A stretch of DNA of 64,000 bases, taken from the NCBI GenBank assembly GCA_029204225.1, contig CM055111.1, positions 9,421,000-9,484,999 on the forward strand, given 5' to 3'. How positions within the stretch are numbered: position 1 is the first letter of the stretch; each line of letters opens with the position of its first letter. The DNA is from Diphasiastrum complanatum (lineage: Eukaryota > Streptophyta > Lycopodiopsida > Lycopodiales > Lycopodiaceae). The notes beneath the pieces are model-generated. The model searched no databases. It saw nothing but the letters and a program-made list of their open reading frames with translations, and had not been told where the DNA came from. Both the position numbers and the translations under genes were made by a program. This document shows, piece after piece, positions 20,600 through 34,735 of this stretch.

Positions 20600-23500
20600 T
20601 TGGTGAAAGTTTGACATTGAAAGCTTAGTCTACATAGCATACTTCACATATCTCGAGTCTCAACAACATTCAGGTCTCTATTCTGTGCTCTCGGGTCCCT
20701 AATTACCCTCGAGTTCTATCCTTATTTGTCCACATTCAAGTCAAAAACTTCCCAACTCTACCTTCATTGAAGAAAACAAGTTCTATCATTTGATAAGTTT
20801 TGTAGTGGATGCGACTAAAATTGTTCGATGCCTTTTTTGCATACTAAAAGTCTTTCCTTTGATTTGGGGGGGCCGCACCTTGGCGCCTCTCTATGTGTTC
20901 GAATGTGATATGTCTTAGTTTGATGGCTATGCACATTTCATTCTTACATCAATGATGTTATTGCATCCTCTTATAAACAAAGCATATTAGTGCAGCATTC
21001 AAAGCTATATGGCTTATAGGACTCCTCAAAGGAGGTGCGTTTATAATAAGTGGCACCAAGAACTCTATATTGTGACTACTAAAATTGCATCCAATTGGTT
21101 CAGATTATGAGTCATTACACAATCCAAAATGCATTGATTCAAAATCATACACAACACATAATCTAGATAACTATGCCAACATTAACTACAAATTTTAAAC
21201 AAATAACTAGCTTTTCCAAAATTTGTAATATTAAGCAAATGCTACCCGATCACTTGAGCCACTGGCAATGTAGTCCATCATCATTCGACAACAATTCACC
21301 CTGCTCCAACAAAGAAGAGCAAGAATTAGTGCAACCAAATATCAAGATTCACACAATCAGTGAATTTCAAAACAAATAAGCTTCTATATTGCCTAGATTT
21401 CATGAAACAAAGTTGAAGCAGCTTGTGGGCCTCATCGTGACCATATGACTTGTTATCTTAAAGCATGCATCAGATTGAACTCAAAGGAAGCAACTTCTCA
21501 TTTATTGATGGGTTTTCATACGAAATTCAATAGTGGATTTGAAACGTGTGAAGTCAAAAACATATTGTTGGTAATGAGAGTATCCACCAACATCAATTAG
21601 GCTCTGTTTTAGAATCAGATGGTCTGAAACAAACAAAGGTGCCAATGGTATAGAGAGGAGCAAGATGAGAGCTTAAAGATGATGCCTTCCATGTTTTGAG
21701 ATGCTTTTCTGCTTGATTTTTGTGCAAAATTCTTTTTTGAACTTCTCAATACATGCAATCAAGCTTAGATTTTCAAGTCCCTAGACTTGGCTCATTCGCA
21801 ATACATCCACCATGTGTTGAATGAGTTATATGAAACTTCACTATGGTTAGAGAGTTGAATTAGTAAATGAAACATATAAGAGCTTTTTTTTTATCGTTGG
21901 AGGTTAAAAAGTACTTTTAAAAGGAGTGGACTATATGTAATAAAGCAGAGTTCCAATACTGATGTACATTTGAGCAAGACATGTAGTAATACTTTACCAT
22001 CTCCATTCTTGCTTTGATGTACCCAGTTGGAAGCCTCATAAAAAAGGATTTTCTTTTGTACAAGAGAAAGAGTTTACTTGATGGTAGATATGCAACGGTC
22101 AAGCACAACCCTTCACTAGATGAAATACTTTGGAGTAACACAAAAAAGAAGGTTGTTGGCTCAAGTTTGTAGTTCTCTATGTTTCTTCCAAGTATTCTAC
22201 AATCTTAAGTTTGGATCAATTAGGCATTGTCTATTGGTCAATCATCGATACATATGACTAGAACTTCTTGTGTCCATTATTCTAACAATAACATGATTTT
22301 CAATTTGTACGTCACCACCTTATTTTGAGATTTTCACAACACTGCAAGCAATACTTGACATTCCACTTCCATTGTTGATTTTTTCCTTTTTGTGTAAGGT
22401 GCAAGCTGATAGAGTTTCATATTTTGCATGGTAGTTGGTTTGCGAGAGATGGTATTAGGTCTATACTCTCGCTAGAATTCCCCGAACATGTCTAAGGAAG
22501 CGATTTTTTCTTTGATGTTATGAACAACAATAGAATATGCACCTAGATTCTCATCGAGGACCGATGACTTCTTTAACGGTAGAAGGTTTGCCAAGAGGAC
22601 CAATTGATTAGCAAATTTGGTAGTGACCAACAATCAAACTAGACTCCCAACTCTAGTTAAGTTAGATGTGTTGAAAATTGTGATGCAGTGCACCTACAAC
22701 ATTAATAGTCAGTGAGGGAGACAAATAACCATCACGAACCTAGGTAGGCATGCAAAACATAACATGACTAGGGGCAGCCAACAATAGGCGGGTGCGGTCC
22801 AATGAACGAAAGTGGTTGCAACAATAGGCGTGTGTGGTCCAATGAACGAAAGCGGTTGCAACATGTGTCAATAGTGACTACACTTTTCAATAAGGTCAAG
22901 ACATCTAGTTACAGTCAATGACCTAGCCAACCACTGATGACAATGTGACCCGGACAAATAAGCCAAATGGGAAACAAAAAGCACAAACTACAATGAAAGA
23001 AAGCCCCATTCTTCACACTAACACCAATATGCACAAGTTTCCTTCGCAAGAGGAGATCCTAGAGCAAATTTTTGTTGCAATTGTTAATGCAACAATAAGT
23101 TGCAGCACACATCATCATATCTCATGGGCAAGAGGTCCCTTTGCGGGGTGGTCTAGAGGGAAATGAAAATGATCCTAATATGTTAGAGATGATGGGAATA
23201 ATTGGAATCAAATTAATGCTTTAATATCAAATTCTTAGGGCTGCATGATAATTGCCCCACAGTCATGTAGGCCGAATACACAAGTCTTGAAGGTGACCTG
23301 TCAGTTCAGTAAATAAAGGTATAGCTCACACAAGATTATAATGATTTCATTCAGATTTGTCAGATTTACAATTATGAAAGGATGTTTATTTGGTGGTCAA
23401 GGATGTCAACGTGTTGCTAGACTTTCATGTGGAAATCACATTCTCCTTATCAATTTAGCCTATGTTTGGATAAGGCTGGCTAAGTCTCAAGGCATTTGTT

Positions 23501-23700
23501 GGGATAAATAGAGACTAGAGACACTCATTATTCAGCTTTCGATATTGGTATTCCTTGAGCTCCATGGTAAAACTCATTGCTATCGCTTGTAGGGCTTTAC
23601 TATTGATCATATGTGATGCACTTCAATCATCTTTGTAGGGCAACACTATTGTTGTCTCATTTATGACCTTCTATGCTTCATTGATATCAAAATTTGTGGA
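20600..23700. other. 3.1-kb stretch without recognisable genes
   Basis: Short ORFs only on both strands, none with a known motif. A 40-bp tandem duplication lies at 22781-22860. Nothing else structured was noticed. Confidence 0.5.
22781..22860. repeat. 40-bp tandem duplication
   Basis: Two adjacent copies begin ACAATAGGCG and contain GGTCCAATGAACGAAAG. They differ at about three positions. Confidence 0.8.
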
Positions 23701-23703
23701 TTG

Positions 23704-23737
23704 TGGTCATCCAAATTTTTAAAAATTTGGATGACCA
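23704..23737. repeat. 34-bp perfect palindrome
   Basis: TGGTCATCCAAATTTTT is followed immediately by its exact reverse complement, with no spacer. It can extrude as a cruciform or a perfect hairpin RNA. No flanking gene explains it. Confidence 0.8.
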
Positions 23738-23873
23738 AAACCAAATCTAATCATCTGCTACCACGACCACCCTTAATCTTATATTCCTTATACAGCCACG
23801 AGTCCAGACATCTGCCCCACCAACTATGCAGACTGCCTAATTGTTAGTTACATTATGTCATGAGTCAGAAACC

Positions 23874-24150
23874 TTAACAAAATGTCATAAGCAGCTCAAA
23901 TTTATAAATGCACCTTCCTCTATGGGCCTTCCATGGTTGGATGGAGATCGACCCAGAAAGCAATCGAGCACACTGCTCCTCCTGCACTGCTCTTGATTTC
24001 CAATCCGTTACTGTCTCATTATTTGATCTTGGTAAAGAAAGCTTTGCAATTTTGCTCATAAATGTCAATCCAACTGTAGCCTTCAAAGTTTTGTAATTCT
24101 TGGTATACATGGTTCTCCAGAGCAATGATGAAGACTCAATAAGCTTATTC
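23874..24150 (-). CDS. Candidate host-gene terminal exon, unknown function
   Basis: After a good acceptor (TTGAGCAG/GAATAAG, reading down from 24150) the minus strand is open for about 91 codons: NKLIESSSLLWRTMYTKNYK, KATVGLTFMSKIAKLSLP, WKSRAVQEEQCARLLSGSIS, then IQPWKAHRGRCIYKFELLMT, stop TAA at 23874. The composition is protein-like and is not a transposon type I recognise. Upstream, about 24345-24395 reads YPYMAAFEKLIQIH in another frame, possibly a preceding exon. No family can be named. It may be a real terminal exon or a gene fragment. Confidence 0.35.
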
Positions 24151-24436
24151 CTGCTCAATGTCAACCATGTTAGATCAGGCAAAAGAATCACAAACAAGAA
24201 ATTTTCTGTAGAGAATTTACCCCAATATGCCAACAATATAAGTCCTTATCTACATACATCACACTTAAATAAATTGAGATTTTTATAGATACATGCAGAA
24301 TTCAGACCTTTTCTTTTATTGCCAGCAAGTACATCAATGTATTTGAATAAGCTTTTCAAATGCAGCCATATAAGGGTACAAAAGTTGGATGCTAGGGAAT
24401 CTGTGAGGCCTAAGGTTTGGATAAGCAACTATTGTT

Positions 24437-25665
24437 GTCATCACATCCCTTATTAACTAGTGTTAGTCAGTATCTAACCTTGGGTGGAACGAAGTTTCAT
24501 TTAGGCTTACTTAGGGTTAAACAAGACTATGAATGTAATAGGGAACTTGCAACAGTTACTGAACAAATAAAAAAATATAATAAGCTAGTCGGTACTTTAG
24601 GATTTAAATACTAGGCAAAACTCGCATAATGACATATTTAAGTGATATATGGGCCCACTTATTCTAAAATTGTTAGCTTAAAAGTGTAACATGGTTCAAA
24701 TATAATCTTTAAGGTCCAATCTGAAGAAGAAGGATCATTTTTCAGTGGTAAATAAGCCCTTTCATCTAGAATGACAAAACAGATTTTTATCCTGGAGGGG
24801 ATAAAAATCCTTTAAGGATTCTCGTTGTAAGGTCCTGCCAGATGGACTGAGAGGAGGGCTTCATCCTCTTACAATGGAAAAGCTTTTGGATGCAAAAAGA
24901 ATACATTAAGAGCTCTTTTCTATCCTTTATGATCCGTAGTCATTTTGACTCCTTTGCCTTTTAACGATGGTATCTTTCTAACCATAGCTCAGATTGAAAT
25001 GAGTTGAATTGAAGCATTGTGGTGATTTAAAACAATGTCGCTCAAAGTCTTTTCAAGTAATGTGCAATTAATGGATCTGAAATGTGGGAGACAGATTGTG
25101 AAAAAAACTACTTGTTCAAGAGAATATTGGTGGAGAGCATTGGTCACACCATATTCTATACTTTGAATGAATCAAAACATGTTTTACAGTCGTAACTTAC
25201 AATACGATCTAAAATTCTATGGAATTTGTATCTTCTAATTCAAAATGTTGAGAAAATTACACTCTACCTAAATTTCTATGATGAAAACATTTGCAAAGTC
25301 TCTATGAGTTGACAAGAGCTACATGATTTACTTACATTTAAGTGAAAAAAACTTAGGATAAGAAAGAAGGTGGCATGAAGACTTACGATTGGAGTTATCT
25401 CTTATATGCATTAGTTAAGATATTATGAGAAGCTAACTTTGGAGGATAATATGAGTCAAAGAGAGATGCTCGATCAATCAACTTGTGATTAGAACCACAT
25501 TATTAGAAGCATTAGCATTTGTTATTGTGCTTATTTTGTGAAAGACTTAGATCCAAAAAACATGGAAATGGCTACTTGAAATTTTCTTGTAAATAACCAA
25601 GTTTCTTGTGTTTATAAGCATTACTTGTTGGATATTTTAACAGCCACAAATTTGTTGAAATGACA
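24437..25665. other. No gene recognised; one 11-bp stem-loop
   Basis: AT-rich sequence with only short unsupported ORFs. GATTTTTATCC and GGATAAAAATC form an inverted repeat around a 6-bp loop near 24784-24811. Otherwise featureless. Confidence 0.45.
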
Positions 25666-25691
25666 ATCCACACTCTAGAGAGAACCAACAA
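25666..25691. repeat. SINE left target-site duplication (26 bp)
   Basis: Begins ATCCACACTCTAGAG and ends AACCAACAA. It is identical to 25854-25879 on the other side of the SINE. It is longer than the usual 7-20 bp. Confidence 0.8.
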
Positions 25692-25853
25692 ACAAGGTGG
25701 ATAGCTCAATGGCAGAGCATCTCATCCAGTATCGGGAAGGTCCTGGGTTCAAATCCTAGTACGTCCACATGGTATTAGAGCCAATTGCGGCAAGGGACTA
25801 CATGACCCCAACCAAGTGTGGCTTTTTTTTGGGGGGGGATGGAATGACTGACT
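25692..25853 (+). mobile_element. tRNA-derived SINE, about 160 bp
   Basis: A Pol III promoter is visible: A box TAGCTCAATGG and B box GGTTCAAATCC at tRNA-like spacing, followed by TGGTATTAGAGCC and a T8G8 run. The anticodon arm does not fold well, so this is not a functional tRNA gene. It is flanked by a perfect 26-bp direct repeat (25666-25691 and 25854-25879), the signature of target-primed insertion. Confidence 0.75.
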
Positions 25854-26499
25854 ATCCACACTCTAGAGAGAACCAACAAGTAGCATAAGGCTAATTGAAA
25901 AAAATGCAAGGCAACATTGAAAGAAGAGTACGAGTTCCTGATGAAGAATAAGACATGGATACCGACAACATTGCGACTTGAAAGGAAGACAATCAATTGT
26001 AAATGGCTAGCCATAACCAAGCATGGAGGAGATGGAAAGGTGGAGAAGTACAAAGCATGACTAGTGACGGAAGAATACACTCAGACAGTTAGTGTCGATT
26101 ACAAAATCATTTCTTTAAAAAATTACTGAATGGAATGATTAGAATTTAGCACTTGGAAGCACTCTGATGTGTACAAGCATCACGAACTCCTAGCATAGCT
26201 GTGGTTGAAGCGGACCCAGCAATATTTCACGGAATTCAGACAGCCGAAATATGCCGAAAAGAAATATTGTACGGATTTGGTGAAATTTTTGGATTGGTCT
26301 AATTGCTGCGAGATGTCCATCTCATTACATCATGCAGAAAGATATAATATAAGCACTCAAAGCGCTAACCAATATTTGCAAACCACTGCGCATTGAGCCA
26401 ATGATCTGAGAGTTAAATGGGCAAAAATTCGCAGCAGAACATCATCACCAAAGCCACGTATCAATCGTCTTCGAGAACCACTTTCCTCCATCTATCCCT

Positions 26500-26503
<4 letters not shown>

Positions 26504-26541
<38 letters not shown>

Positions 26542-26924
26542 TTATTGCTATTTTTCCTGTAAAACATAAAGCATTTGAAATGCACTTCAAATGCCCTTCA
26601 AATAAACGTTTGCCCAATCAAAAGGCAAAAAACTTGTTTTCTTCATCACTGCTCACATTCTCTCTTTCATTTCTTAAATTTATATCCCTATTTCTCCTCA
26701 TTTTAGGGTTTTTTTCTCACTTCCCTACGTTTACTTTCCTCTCTCTCATCCTTTTAGGGTTTTGTCCCATTTTAGTACATTTATGTTTTATATTTCTACT
26801 CCTTTTAGGGTTTATGTCCCATTTTCTTACATTTATCTCCTATTTCTCCTCTTTTTATTTTAAGGTTTATAGCTTTCATTTTTTAATACCATTATTTCTC
26901 CTAGCTTCTCACTTTCTTGTTTAA
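26504..26924. repeat. (CT)n followed by a T-rich TTTAGGG-containing low-complexity block
   Basis: A 32-bp CT run (26504-26535) is followed after a short gap by T-rich sequence in which TTTTAGGGTTT and GTCCCATTTT recur at about 55-60 bp spacing (26700-26870). The 114-residue Phe/Leu-rich frame here is low-complexity and not a gene. The TTTAGGG units are isolated, so this is not telomeric. Confidence 0.5.
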
Positions 26925-27479
26925 TCTCATTTTTAACCTAAACCTTGCCCACCTTCCCGATCCAATTTTGAACCCTTGATTTCTTTAAGGTGAGAGTCTA
27001 AACGCTGGTTTCACATCAAGTTGGGGGTAAGTTCAAAAGGCTCAAATATTCCACTTTGATTGGTGAAGCAACTTCAATAGGCCTTGCCCCCCGTTTCACA
27101 AGGGGTGAGAGTTGCCCCTATGTGGCATTGAAAGTTGCTAACCTGAGGTAACTTAGGGCAGTACCTTGGGCATCTTGAAGTCTGGGGGGTAAGTGGTAGG
27201 TAGGCCATTTATCTCCCTACCAATAAACATATATGCCTTATTTAATTTGAATTTAGACATTAAATGTGTTGCCCTCCAAATGAAAGAGGCTTTCACATGG
27301 ATTGACGTGGAATGACTTGGGCTTTCAGATTGGAGTGTAAGTGCATATTTTGAAATGGCCCTGGACTCTGAAACCAACCTAATGTAACTCTCCCTTTGGC
27401 TCCAAACACACCTAATCCAGAAGAATCGTTGGCCCCAACATTAATTATTCCTTTCTTCGTGATGAGTAGATTAGACTAT
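26925..27479. other. No gene recognised
   Basis: Non-repetitive sequence without motifs between the T-rich block and the LINE ORF1 remnant. Confidence 0.4.
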
Positions 27480-28392
<913 letters not shown>

Positions 28393-28609
28393 CAAAAAGC
28401 CTTTGTCATTGTTCCTCTTCAGTACCTGCATCGTCATCTATCCTTGTTTTTTTTCGACAGGGGTCCTCCCTGACATGATGTACAACTGTGTTATATTGCA
28501 ATCAATTGTATCATCTCTCATATCTACTTATTTTGATTACAATAGAGATGTATTTGGTTTTCATAATTTAGTTGATTTGTTTTTGGAGACATTTATATGC
28601 TCATGTTAA

Positions 28610-28816
<207 letters not shown>

Positions 28817-29068
28817 GGATTTCTCATATCTTATATGTGTTTGCATTCTACAAACAAAATTGTGCAACTATATTCTTAAGTAGGTCAAAGTTCTTTAAAA
28901 TATTTGCTTGTGGGAAAAATGCAAGGCCCACGTGTCATTTGTCAAGAATGCTTGGCAAAACCAACACCTATAGATTATAACATATTATGATTTCATGAAA
29001 AAGCCCTAATGGGCAACATGACAAGCATGGATCTCATTTTCTCCTATAGTGGCACCCCTTAGGATGCA

Positions 29069-29071
<3 letters not shown>

Positions 29072-29151
<80 letters not shown>
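29072..29151. repeat. (CT)n array, about 80 bp
   Basis: A pure CT run between GATGCATGA and CACATGCAC. No LINE 3' end precedes this one. Confidence 0.95.
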
Positions 29152-29152
<1 letters not shown>

Positions 29153-29599
29153 CATGCACAAATTTTTGTGTGAACTTTATAATGTGTCAGAGTTTTGATG
29201 TAGAGAGTTAGTCCTAAGATCTCTAGTGCATGGATGGGCAAAAAAGTGGTTTTAAAATGTCTAAGAACTCATTCTATTATTACCCTATGATTTAAATTTC
29301 TTCTAAATATAGTTCTTGGATGTGCTAAGTGCACATGCTCGGAAGCACCCTTGCCTCCAAAAGTGGACGGCAAACGAGATGCCCATCCCAAATGTGCATT
29401 GTGAATATGGCCATGTGCATCTAAAAAACAATGTCAAGTGCACATCATGCACCCAAAGCATCTATCTCGAAGTGTGTTTAATTCTCTAATTAGTCGCTAC
29501 TTAGAAATGAGGCTACTAGTAAGTGCACAATTCTCAAAATAGTCTTGTAGCAAGTGATGGCCTCCTAAAAAAAAGGACTACAAGTTTTGTAGTCCATGT

Positions 29600-29607
29600 G
29601 GCCACCA

Positions 29608-29680
<73 letters not shown>

Positions 29681-30192
29681 GGGAAGCTCCCTAAGATCCT
29701 GCTTACAAGACAAAACACAATGGAAAACACACTATGGAGCAACCACCCAACCAAGTAGAAGCAACCAATCAACTCTAGAAGCTTCACCCCCCAAGCCAAG
29801 GAATAGGAAGCATGAAGGTAGAGTGAAACCTTGGCAATGAATCAATGATCACAATGAGGAGTAGGGCGAGTTTGGTCTCAATATATAGAGTCAAAAGCAA
29901 CATGGGCACATAGCCATGCATAGCCCTAAGCTATACATAGATTCACCTAGAATAGAGTCCTAAGCATGGACCAACTATTCATAGAATTGTTGTTGATAAC
30001 TCTACACATGCCTTGACTGTCCCAAACCTTGTCTAAACTCCAATTAGTGTGTTCTGGGCCTCATAAGGATATTAGTTACTTTCAGGTCACGTCCAGTATG
30101 ACGTGGCATAACTAACAGCTTGATTTACTGGAGTACCATTTATCCAAGACTAGGAGTATATTGAATCCTACTTACTGGCCATGGACATAACA
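29600..30192 (-). repeat. gypsy 3' LTR (outer end uncertain) containing a CT array
   Basis: The LTR begins TGTTATGTCC at 30192 and runs toward lower coordinates. It includes a TATA-like CTCTATATATTG (about 29879-29890) and a (CT)n array (29610-29677; GA on the sense strand) near its far end. No partner LTR was found. Confidence 0.5.
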
Positions 30193-30249
30193 TTCTTTCC
30201 TCCTTAAACTGCTTCTATCCTTAGAAGCTCTCTAACAGTTCTTTTAATT

Positions 30250-30425
30250 CTCAATATCAACTTAGAAAATCATTATCCTTAGGTCAACTTTTACATCAAA
30301 CAAGTACTCAGAGATAATCCTATTCTCCAAGTGATAATCTCTGCAGTAGAGTACAACTCGATAAATTTTTCCATCTGGATTACATTCACCTCAAGTTAGT
30401 AACATCACCTTCATGTAAAGCACTG
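30250..30425 (-). pseudogene. gypsy integrase C-terminus/chromodomain relic
   Basis: Minus-strand frames read FQPVFHVSALHEGDV and then, after shifts, ENRIISEYLF and PKDND. These match the PVFHVS block and chromodomain (compare RNRQVTEYLVHC at 1.2 kb). Many stops are present. Confidence 0.5.
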
Positions 30426-33400
30426 ACATGAAACACTGGTTGAAATAACCCTACATAAGTGATTAAAGTTAAAGAAATAATAATAATTACAGTCTGAAAT
30501 CATCCACAAATATTGGCAGACAATTCATGAAAAACTTCCAAGTACAACTATTTTTAGAATCCAATTCTAAGATATGATAATTCATTCAACTAGAATCTCT
30601 AGGAGAATCGTTAAGATATAGAATGATTAAAACTCAACTCTGAGTATTCCAGATACTCTTTTGAGTTCAATGCTCCTGTTTCTAGCACCAAATGCAAGAA
30701 AATAACATTCATTCATATTAATAGACTTGTTTGTCTCCTATGATAACTGGAGATCCAATCAAATGAAGAACTGTACTCAAGCATCTATAGACCATAAACT
30801 GTAGCAGAATAACATCCACTAGATAAATTAAATTCTCCACAAATAAAATACTTATCTTGTGAGAATATCTATGAGATCCATAGGTTCTCAAATAAAATAC
30901 TGGAGTAGAGAGATTCAAAACACTGATCTGAATTCTTACTCAAATGATATGTCAAGAATAATCCATCACACTTAAGAATCGTCACAATTCCTTATAATTC
31001 TCTGGTAACAATTAAGTATCTATTTATGATTTGTCAACCATAAATATTTAGATTCGTATGATTCGCCAATCATAACTTTTTGGAATCCAAAATCATACTT
31101 AACCCTTTAAAGGATACTGGAGTATATGTCCAACATAACTCAAGAAAAGAAAGAATCATTCCAAAATCTTTCTCAACAGAAAAACACGGGATTTTAGGAA
31201 CATTCTCCTGATAGGATTCTTTGACAGAAGTGCTAGATTTCCAAGTTCTATATACCACTGGTAATTAAAGACAGAAAGCATACCAAAATGATAATGACAA
31301 TCATCTTCAACTACAAAAAACTTGAGATTCTTATCTAAAATCAAATCTAGATATCCAAAGTCCTGTTGAATATCAATTCAGTTGTTATTCTTGGATTCAT
31401 TATGATTCGTTATCCATTTGAGCACTCTGGGATACAATCACTAATGAGTTGAGTCTATTCCTTAACTAAGGAATACTCTATCCCAAGAACACTGTATATC
31501 CAATGCACATAATTTTAATTGATGAACCAAAATGATTCACTAATCATGCGTCTTACAAGCCATATAGTTCAAAACCATCAGTTCCTGGTGAATCCACATC
31601 ACACCGATCATTTTACCAATTCATTTCATCCAGGATTAATCAAGTACTCAAGTTAATTGCCATTGATTCAGAAATCTCAAATATCTAGGTGAAGAATTCA
31701 ATTATACTAGTATGACACCACATTTACCCAAATCATTTATAAGTTAATCTATAAATCTTCCATACAAAGATTTGTTAACTCTGCAAGTATCTGTCAAAAC
31801 AATACTTGATTATATGCTTATGTTCGCCGACCATGCACATATGAGAATAGTCTCACTATGACCCAGTACATAAACGCATTCTTACATGGCAGATTCCTCC
31901 AAAACCCACATATGTTACTCACATATTTCATTGAGATCTTGTAACTCAGCTACAAAATATTTCCTATTTCTCATGAGTAAATAACATATCTGGGAAATCT
32001 CTAAAACGAATAACATTCACTCTTCCAATCCAACTTACCTCTAGTAGCATAATTTCTTCCACTCAATCAACCCCTCTCTGATCCTAGTACTGAAACTAAG
32101 ATTAGGATGATCCAATACAGAACTTTTAGACTTAAATCCTTATCAAACTTACTTCTATTCCAATCGAAATGGACCTTTTACCTTTTACCGTACTACTTAT
32201 AGATAATGATTCAAATATCAAACATTTTCTAGTTCCAGATTGTCCACACAGTCCCTAGAGAATTCCTCTTATTCAAAAAGTTCCAATTAGACATCTTACT
32301 CTGAATCTATCCGAGATTACTTTCAAACCAGATCTCATTTCTATACCATAGTTGGTTCTCTTCCAAAAACTATGCAACTCACAAATTCCCAAATAGAATT
32401 TTATTCCACCACTTCACCCTCCTTTTAAAGAAATTATAAATTTCAATAAAAGTTAACTGGAAAGATGATATATGAAAATATCTAAATCCAAGAAAAGTCA
32501 GTAATAATTCCACTAAAGGATTCACTTCATTACAACCAAGACTTCTCCTTTAAATATTTTCACTTTGAGTGACAGAAGCTACTATTCTATCGAAATCCAT
32601 TTATGCAACACAGATATTCTAGGTTTGAGAAATTTAAACATTAGAATTTATCTGAATTCCAAGTCTATTCACACAAGTAGTGATTTATATGATATAATAG
32701 TCTTTCAGTAGAATAACTTCATGCTCGAAAGAATCATATAAATCAGTTTGATATATTATATTCGAGAAATTACAAAGAAGTAAAGGATTAATTAAGAAAG
32801 CGAGAAATAGATTTGAGGGCCTTTGATTTTGTAAATAATGAGATACAATATTAGGATCTAGATTAAACCTCAAATTTTTTCAAAATATCTCACATTTGAT
32901 CGAATGGTTTTCTTCTATCCCATATCGCGACTAGGTACTAAAATACACCATTGTCCTAGAATTTCCTTTCCAAAATTACTAATGTCCCATACCATCAACT
33001 TTTCCTTCCAGAAAACCCTTAACCGCCTCATCTGATAGATATCCACTGATCATCTAGCTATCCTAAAATCCATATAGGATATTATTTCTTGTTCCCAAAC
33101 ACTGGAGAATCCAATCATTTGGATGACTAGCATGCCTATCAGATGGATACCACAAATCCACATCTGATTATGTGACTTACACAGAAGAATTAACATGGTT
33201 TTACATTACATTCTAATCTTTTTCAGGTTAATGAATAAGCTTCAAATCCCCTACTGATGCATCAAAACTAGGGACAAGCTTCACTAAACTAACAGATCCA
33301 ATGTAATCCACGATCAGATTCCCCCTCTAACATCACAATTGACATCCAAAACTGCGGATAACTCAATGGTTACAAAGATAACATTAATTAATTCAATTAA

Positions 33401-34309
33401 ATGAATTTAATCTAGGAATTGATATCCAGTATTAAGCAATTATTCACAACGATTACCAAAATTCTAACCGCAAAATACATTTCCCAATCACACTTACTAC
33501 ATCGATGTCCACTCTTCTTCCCTCCTTAGAATTTTCAGTTCCTTGAAAATCTATTTCTGCTAAGGTTTCAAGAAGACGTAACGACATTAGTAAATGTTTC
33601 AAAATTGATTATTGTAGGAAAAAGTCTAAAGCAATTTCATTTTTGTCCTATACCTGGGCTGAATACTGATATATCGAAAATCATTTACTAGTATGTGAAA
33701 CAGTACTAGTGTGATCTTTTGAATATAATTCACATAGGATTTTACTGGAAAAGAAATCAGTTATGTAATTCCTATTATTACAAATTTTTCCAATAAAATT
33801 GGACTATTTTTTCTTTTTATTGACTGGTTTGGCATTACTCCATTAATATTGACAAAACCTATCCAAACATAGAATATGAAATTACATGAATGGAAATTTC
33901 ACCAATAGGATTCAGTAATTCTTGAACTGTATCCCATCAGATTTACTATCTAGATAAAGAATACTATTGCCACTCATTCAATCTGGTCATTTTATATTGT
34001 TTGACCAATAGGATTCAGTAATTCTTGAACTGTATCCCATCAGATGCTACCAACAGTCTTAAACAATCAATTAGACTTCCATGAAGCATTCATACTGATC
34101 CTAAGATGCAGTATAGACTGAAAATGAAGATTTCTTGATTTGTAGAAGTCAAAATAGCTTCAAACTTGATGGAGATGGTGCATAAGCCACCGACCATCAA
34201 TTTACAGGTCTGATAGCTTGTTGGGAAGGTAAAAAAGAATGTTAATTATGTTGTAAATAGTTCTAGAATGATCTCCTTATGGATTTGGAGAGATCCATCC
34301 CCCAAAAAA

Positions 34310-34507
34310 TCACCAAAAATGGTCATTTTTAAAGTTAATAGTAGCTCGAAGATATCTCATAACTCTGATAAGAGCCTTCCATTGTGTTATGTCAGGGTTA
34401 GTCATAAACTGACATAGGGAGCCGACTGCAAAAGTTATGTCTGGCCTGATACAGATCATTACGTACATAAGAGATCTTATTATCGAATGATAAGGATACT
34501 CACGCAT
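34310..34507 (-). pseudogene. Copia 1 RT-RNase H linker fragment
   Basis: Reads YPYHSIIRSLMYVMICIRPD, then ITFAVGSLCQFM and ITQWKALIRVMRYLRAT. This is the conserved copia block just before RNase H (GSLMYAM..RPDI and HW.A.KR..RYL). The main RT palm is absent between this and the integrase at 34736. Confidence 0.7.
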
Positions 34508-34735
34508 CTGCTCCTTCTCTTCGATTGTTTGGGGACACTAGTCCTTTGACAATTTGAGACCTGGTTCCATTGGTGAGAGAGCTAACTTGCAATTAACCAG
34601 ATTATATCTAACTAACGATAGTCATTGGCTCCAAAACAAGGTAGGCTGCAGACTCGTCAATATACCTAATAGGTGGTCTGCTAGTTCTTGATGATCTTCT
34701 GGGGAATAGATGAAGTTGATCATTTTCATCATGAA

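Larger units (their letters stand above)
29600..34250 (-). mobile_element. Decayed Ty3/gypsy chromovirus, minus strand
   Basis: On the minus strand, 30206-30193 is a purine tract (AAGGAGGAAAGAA) followed at 30192 by an LTR start TGTTATGTCCATGG. Upstream (30250-30425) is a decayed integrase C-terminus/chromodomain. The rest up to about 34250 is AT-rich, has no readable ORF, and is presumed to be the rotted internal region. The 5' end is not defined. A 45-bp direct repeat (CCAATAGGATTCAGTAATTC...) occurs twice, near 33900 and 34003. Confidence 0.45.

Noticed and set aside
25696-25768. Possible tRNA gene
   Set aside because: A and B boxes are good, but the anticodon arm does not pair and the unit is flanked by a long target duplication, so it is a SINE.
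26700-26870. TTTAGGG units suggesting interstitial telomere repeats
   Set aside because: Units are isolated at about 55-60 bp spacing, not tandem.
26580-26924. 114-residue hydrophobic ORF that looks like a membrane protein
   Set aside because: The Phe/Leu richness comes from T-rich low-complexity repeats; no conserved motif or plausible gene structure.
33899-34046. 45-bp direct repeat as possible copia 1 LTR ends
   Set aside because: Only about 103 bp apart and unrelated to the LTR at 36906-37967; a local duplication.
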